Part shown: positions 62,734 through 64,000 of the stretch, in pieces | Position numbering within the stretch: the stretch's first letter is position 1 | How the letters are laid out: each line of letters begins with the position of its first letter | Assembly (NCBI RefSeq): GCF_001685415.1 | Contig: NZ_CP014989.1 | Location: forward strand, 1,612,001 to 1,676,000 | Source: Serinicoccus hydrothermalis | Lineage (GTDB): Bacteria > Actinomycetota > Actinomycetes > Actinomycetales > Dermatophilaceae | Reading direction: 5' to 3' | Length of the DNA: 64,000 bases | Notes under the pieces: generated by a model | What the model was told of the DNA's origin: nothing | The model's database searches: none | The model's input: only the letters and a program-made list of their open reading frames with translations | Translations under genes and position numbers: made by a program

Positions 62734-63297
62734 CTACGTGGCGCGGTGCAGGGCCTCGAGCTCGGCCTCCATGACCTGCTCGTCGTCGGCGTCGAGCCGC
62801 ACGTGCGCCAGCAGCGTGTGCAGCACGCGCAGCGCCGAGGCCGCGCGCTCGCCCCACGAGGACAGGTAGCTGAACTGCCACCACCACATCGCCTCGGTGG
62901 GCCGCCCGGCGAAGTAGTGCTCCCGGCCGTGGGCGAGGTCCGCCGCGACGGCGACGAGGTCGTCGGCGAGGGAGCCGCGGGTGACCTCGCCGGAGAGCAC
63001 CGGGTCCTCGAGGTCGCAGTAGTCGTCCAGCCCGCCGAGCATCCCGTGCAGGGCCTCCCGGATGCGCTCCAGATCGGCGTCCGGCCCGGCGTCGGGCTCG
63101 AAGCGCTCCCGCGGGACGACGTCCATCAGGGCGCCGAGCCGCGCACCGGCGGAGCAGAGCTGGCCGACGCTCAGCAGCAGCAGCGGCAGCGCCGTGCCCG
63201 CCTCGTCGCCGGACGCGACCGTCTCCAGGCTGGTGAAGTAGGCCTCCACCTCGTCGTGCATCTCCCGCGCCGGCTGGGCCCAGTCCTCGTCGACCAT
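62734..63297 (-). CDS. DUF5063 domain protein
   Basis: Helical protein of 187 residues, MVDEDWAQPAREMHDEVEAY onward, with RGSLADDLVAVAADLAHGRE and a Trp/aromatic block TEAMWWWQFSYLSSWGERA. DUF5063 genes sit next to recR in many actinobacteria; function unknown. It begins 20 bp after recR and converges on mrpG. Confidence 0.85.
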   Translation of the reverse strand: MVDEDWAQPAREMHDEVEAYFTSLETVASGDEAGTALPLLLLSVGQLCSAGARLGALMDVVPRERFEPDAGPDADLERIREALHGMLGGLDDYCDLEDPVLSGEVTRGSLADDLVAVAADLAHGREHYFAGRPTEAMWWWQFSYLSSWGERAASALRVLHTLLAHVRLDADDEQVMEAELEALHRAT

Positions 63298-63317
63298 GGC
63301 CCCACCCTAGAGGCAGG

Positions 63318-63932
63318 TCAGCCGGTGGTGCCGGTGGAGATCATCCGGCGGCCCTCGAAGGCACGGCCGAGGGTGACCTCGTCGGCATACTCCAGGTCCC
63401 CGCCGACCGGCAGCCCGGACGCCAGGCGGCTCACCCGCACCCCGTCGTAGGGCTTGAGCAGCCGGGCGAGGTAGGTGGCGGTGGCCTCCCCCTCCAGGTT
63501 GGGGTCGGTGGCGATGATGACCTCGGCCACCTCGCCGTCGGCCAGGCGCGCGACCAGCTCGCGCACGCGCAGGTCCTCCGGGCCCACGCCGCCGATGGGG
63601 TTGATGGCCCCGCCGAGGACGTGGTAGCGCCCGCGGAACTCGCGGGTGCGCTCGATCGCGGCGACGTCCTGGCTCTGCTCGACCACGCAGATCATGGTCG
63701 GGTCGCGGCGCTCGTCGAGGCAGATGCGGCACCGCTCCGCCTCGGCGACGTTGCCGCACACCTCGCAGAAGCGCACCTTCTCCCGGATCTGCAGCAGCGC
63801 CTCGGCCAGCCGGGTGATGTCCTCCGGGTCGGTCGCGAGCAGGTGGAAGGCGATCCGCTGGGCGCCCTTCGGGCCGACACCGGGGAGCCGCCCGAGCTCG
63901 TCGATCAGGTCCTGGACCACGCCTTCATACAC
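63318..63932 (-). CDS. recR: recombination protein RecR
   Basis: RecFOR-pathway DNA clamp, 204 residues. Hh[21 protein letters not shown]; Cys4 zinc finger at 56, 59, 68 and 71 ([16 protein letters not shown]); [21 protein letters not shown]; Walker-like C-terminal [23 protein letters not shown] start, 8 nt after a TACAGT -10. Upstream genes (normally ybaB, dnaX) would be beyond the window; 68 bp remain, with no gene visible. Confidence 0.97.
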   Translation of the reverse strand: MYEGVVQDLIDELGRLPGVGPKGAQRIAFHLLATDPEDITRLAEALLQIREKVRFCEVCGNVAEAERCRICLDERRDPTMICVVEQSQDVAAIERTREFRGRYHVLGGAINPIGGVGPEDLRVRELVARLADGEVAEVIIATDPNLEGEATATYLARLLKPYDGVRVSRLASGLPVGGDLEYADEVTLGRAFEGRRMISTGTTG

Positions 63933-63940
63933 AGCACCGC

Positions 63941-63950
63941 ACTGTATGCC
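63941..63950 (-). promoter_or_regulatory. -10 of recR inside a GGCATAC motif
   Basis: The minus strand reads GGCATACAGT; TACAGT ends 8 nt before GTG 63932. Confidence 0.4.
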
Positions 63951-63970
63951 GTGCCGCCGACAGTCGCGCC

Positions 63971-63986
63971 CCCGGGCGCGCCCGGG
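63971..63986. repeat. 16-bp perfect palindrome at the window end
   Basis: CCCGGGCGCGCCCGGG, self-complementary, between recR and the window edge. It may be part of a terminator of a gene beyond the edge; on GC-rich DNA it could also be chance. Confidence 0.3.
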
Positions 63987-64000
63987 CGTCGGCAGCCGGA

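Overview
The window is chromosomal DNA of a very GC-rich actinobacterium. Base composition, almost exclusive use of G/C-ending codons, folate, Tad and crp-nth gene order, a 6C RNA and several leaderless promoters point to the order Micrococcales, probably near the Intrasporangiaceae/Ornithinimicrobiaceae (Ornithinimicrobium, Serinicoccus, Janibacter); that placement is inference. Much of the gene order is the conserved actinobacterial backbone, also seen in Mycobacterium tuberculosis around ftsH-folE-folP, hpt-tilS-dac-ppa, topA-helicase-Tad and nth-crp-ponA. I see no insertion sequence, prophage, CRISPR array or rRNA.

Layout. 1-8.6 kb: tail of an unknown gene, stand-alone nuoD, a methyltransferase, the leftward cluster ftsH-folE-folP-folB/K-DUF3180 with overlapping ends, an F420-type oxidoreductase and hpt. 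8.6-18.5 kb: tilS, a DUF2342 metalloprotease-like gene, D-alanyl-D-alanine carboxypeptidase, ppa, a DUF3352 protein, tRNA-Thr(CGT), a lipoprotein peptidase, holB and tmk. 18.5-28 kb is the accessory stretch: an unusual membrane protein, a TipA-type MerR regulator with its operator, an Lrp regulator, a giant secreted subtilase with Kelch and cell-wall-binding repeats (frameshifted behind its signal peptide), a winged-helix regulator and a PLP sulfur-amino-acid enzyme. 28-38.5 kb: topA, a lipoprotein, a methyltransferase, the H+-pumping pyrophosphatase and an Hrq1/MrfA-type helicase. 38.5-44.5 kb: a frameshifted XRE regulator behind an array of GGTGA/TCACC half-sites, a six-gene Tad pilus locus, a 6C RNA and a degenerate Fic-like protein. 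44.5-55.6 kb: holin-like protein, CoA pyrophosphatase, nth, crp/glxR, metallo-beta-lactamase and NUDIX hydrolases, RidA, DUF4177, a bifunctional PASTA penicillin-binding protein, YqeY, a metallophosphoesterase and an AAA ATPase. 55.6-64 kb: tRNA-Pro(CGG), an alpha/beta hydrolase, the mrpA-C-D-E-F-G antiporter operon, DUF5063 and recR.

Functional links: ftsH/folate genes form one overlapping transcription unit; holB-tmk join replication and dTTP supply; the Tad genes build a secretion or pilus machine; the mrp operon exchanges Na+ for H+ while HppA pumps H+; PBP, carboxypeptidase and the CWB2 protease act at the envelope.

The most unexpected signal is not a gene. The heptamer GTATGCC/GGCATAC occurs, by hand count, about 55 times on both strands, roughly ten times what base composition predicts. 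It recodes Tyr-Ala and Ala-Tyr pairs with otherwise rare codons and also lies in intergenic DNA, four times over a likely -10 element. Other items worth checking are the operator array, two single-base frameshifts, the mrpA leader ORF and a possible small RNA at 44.6 kb.
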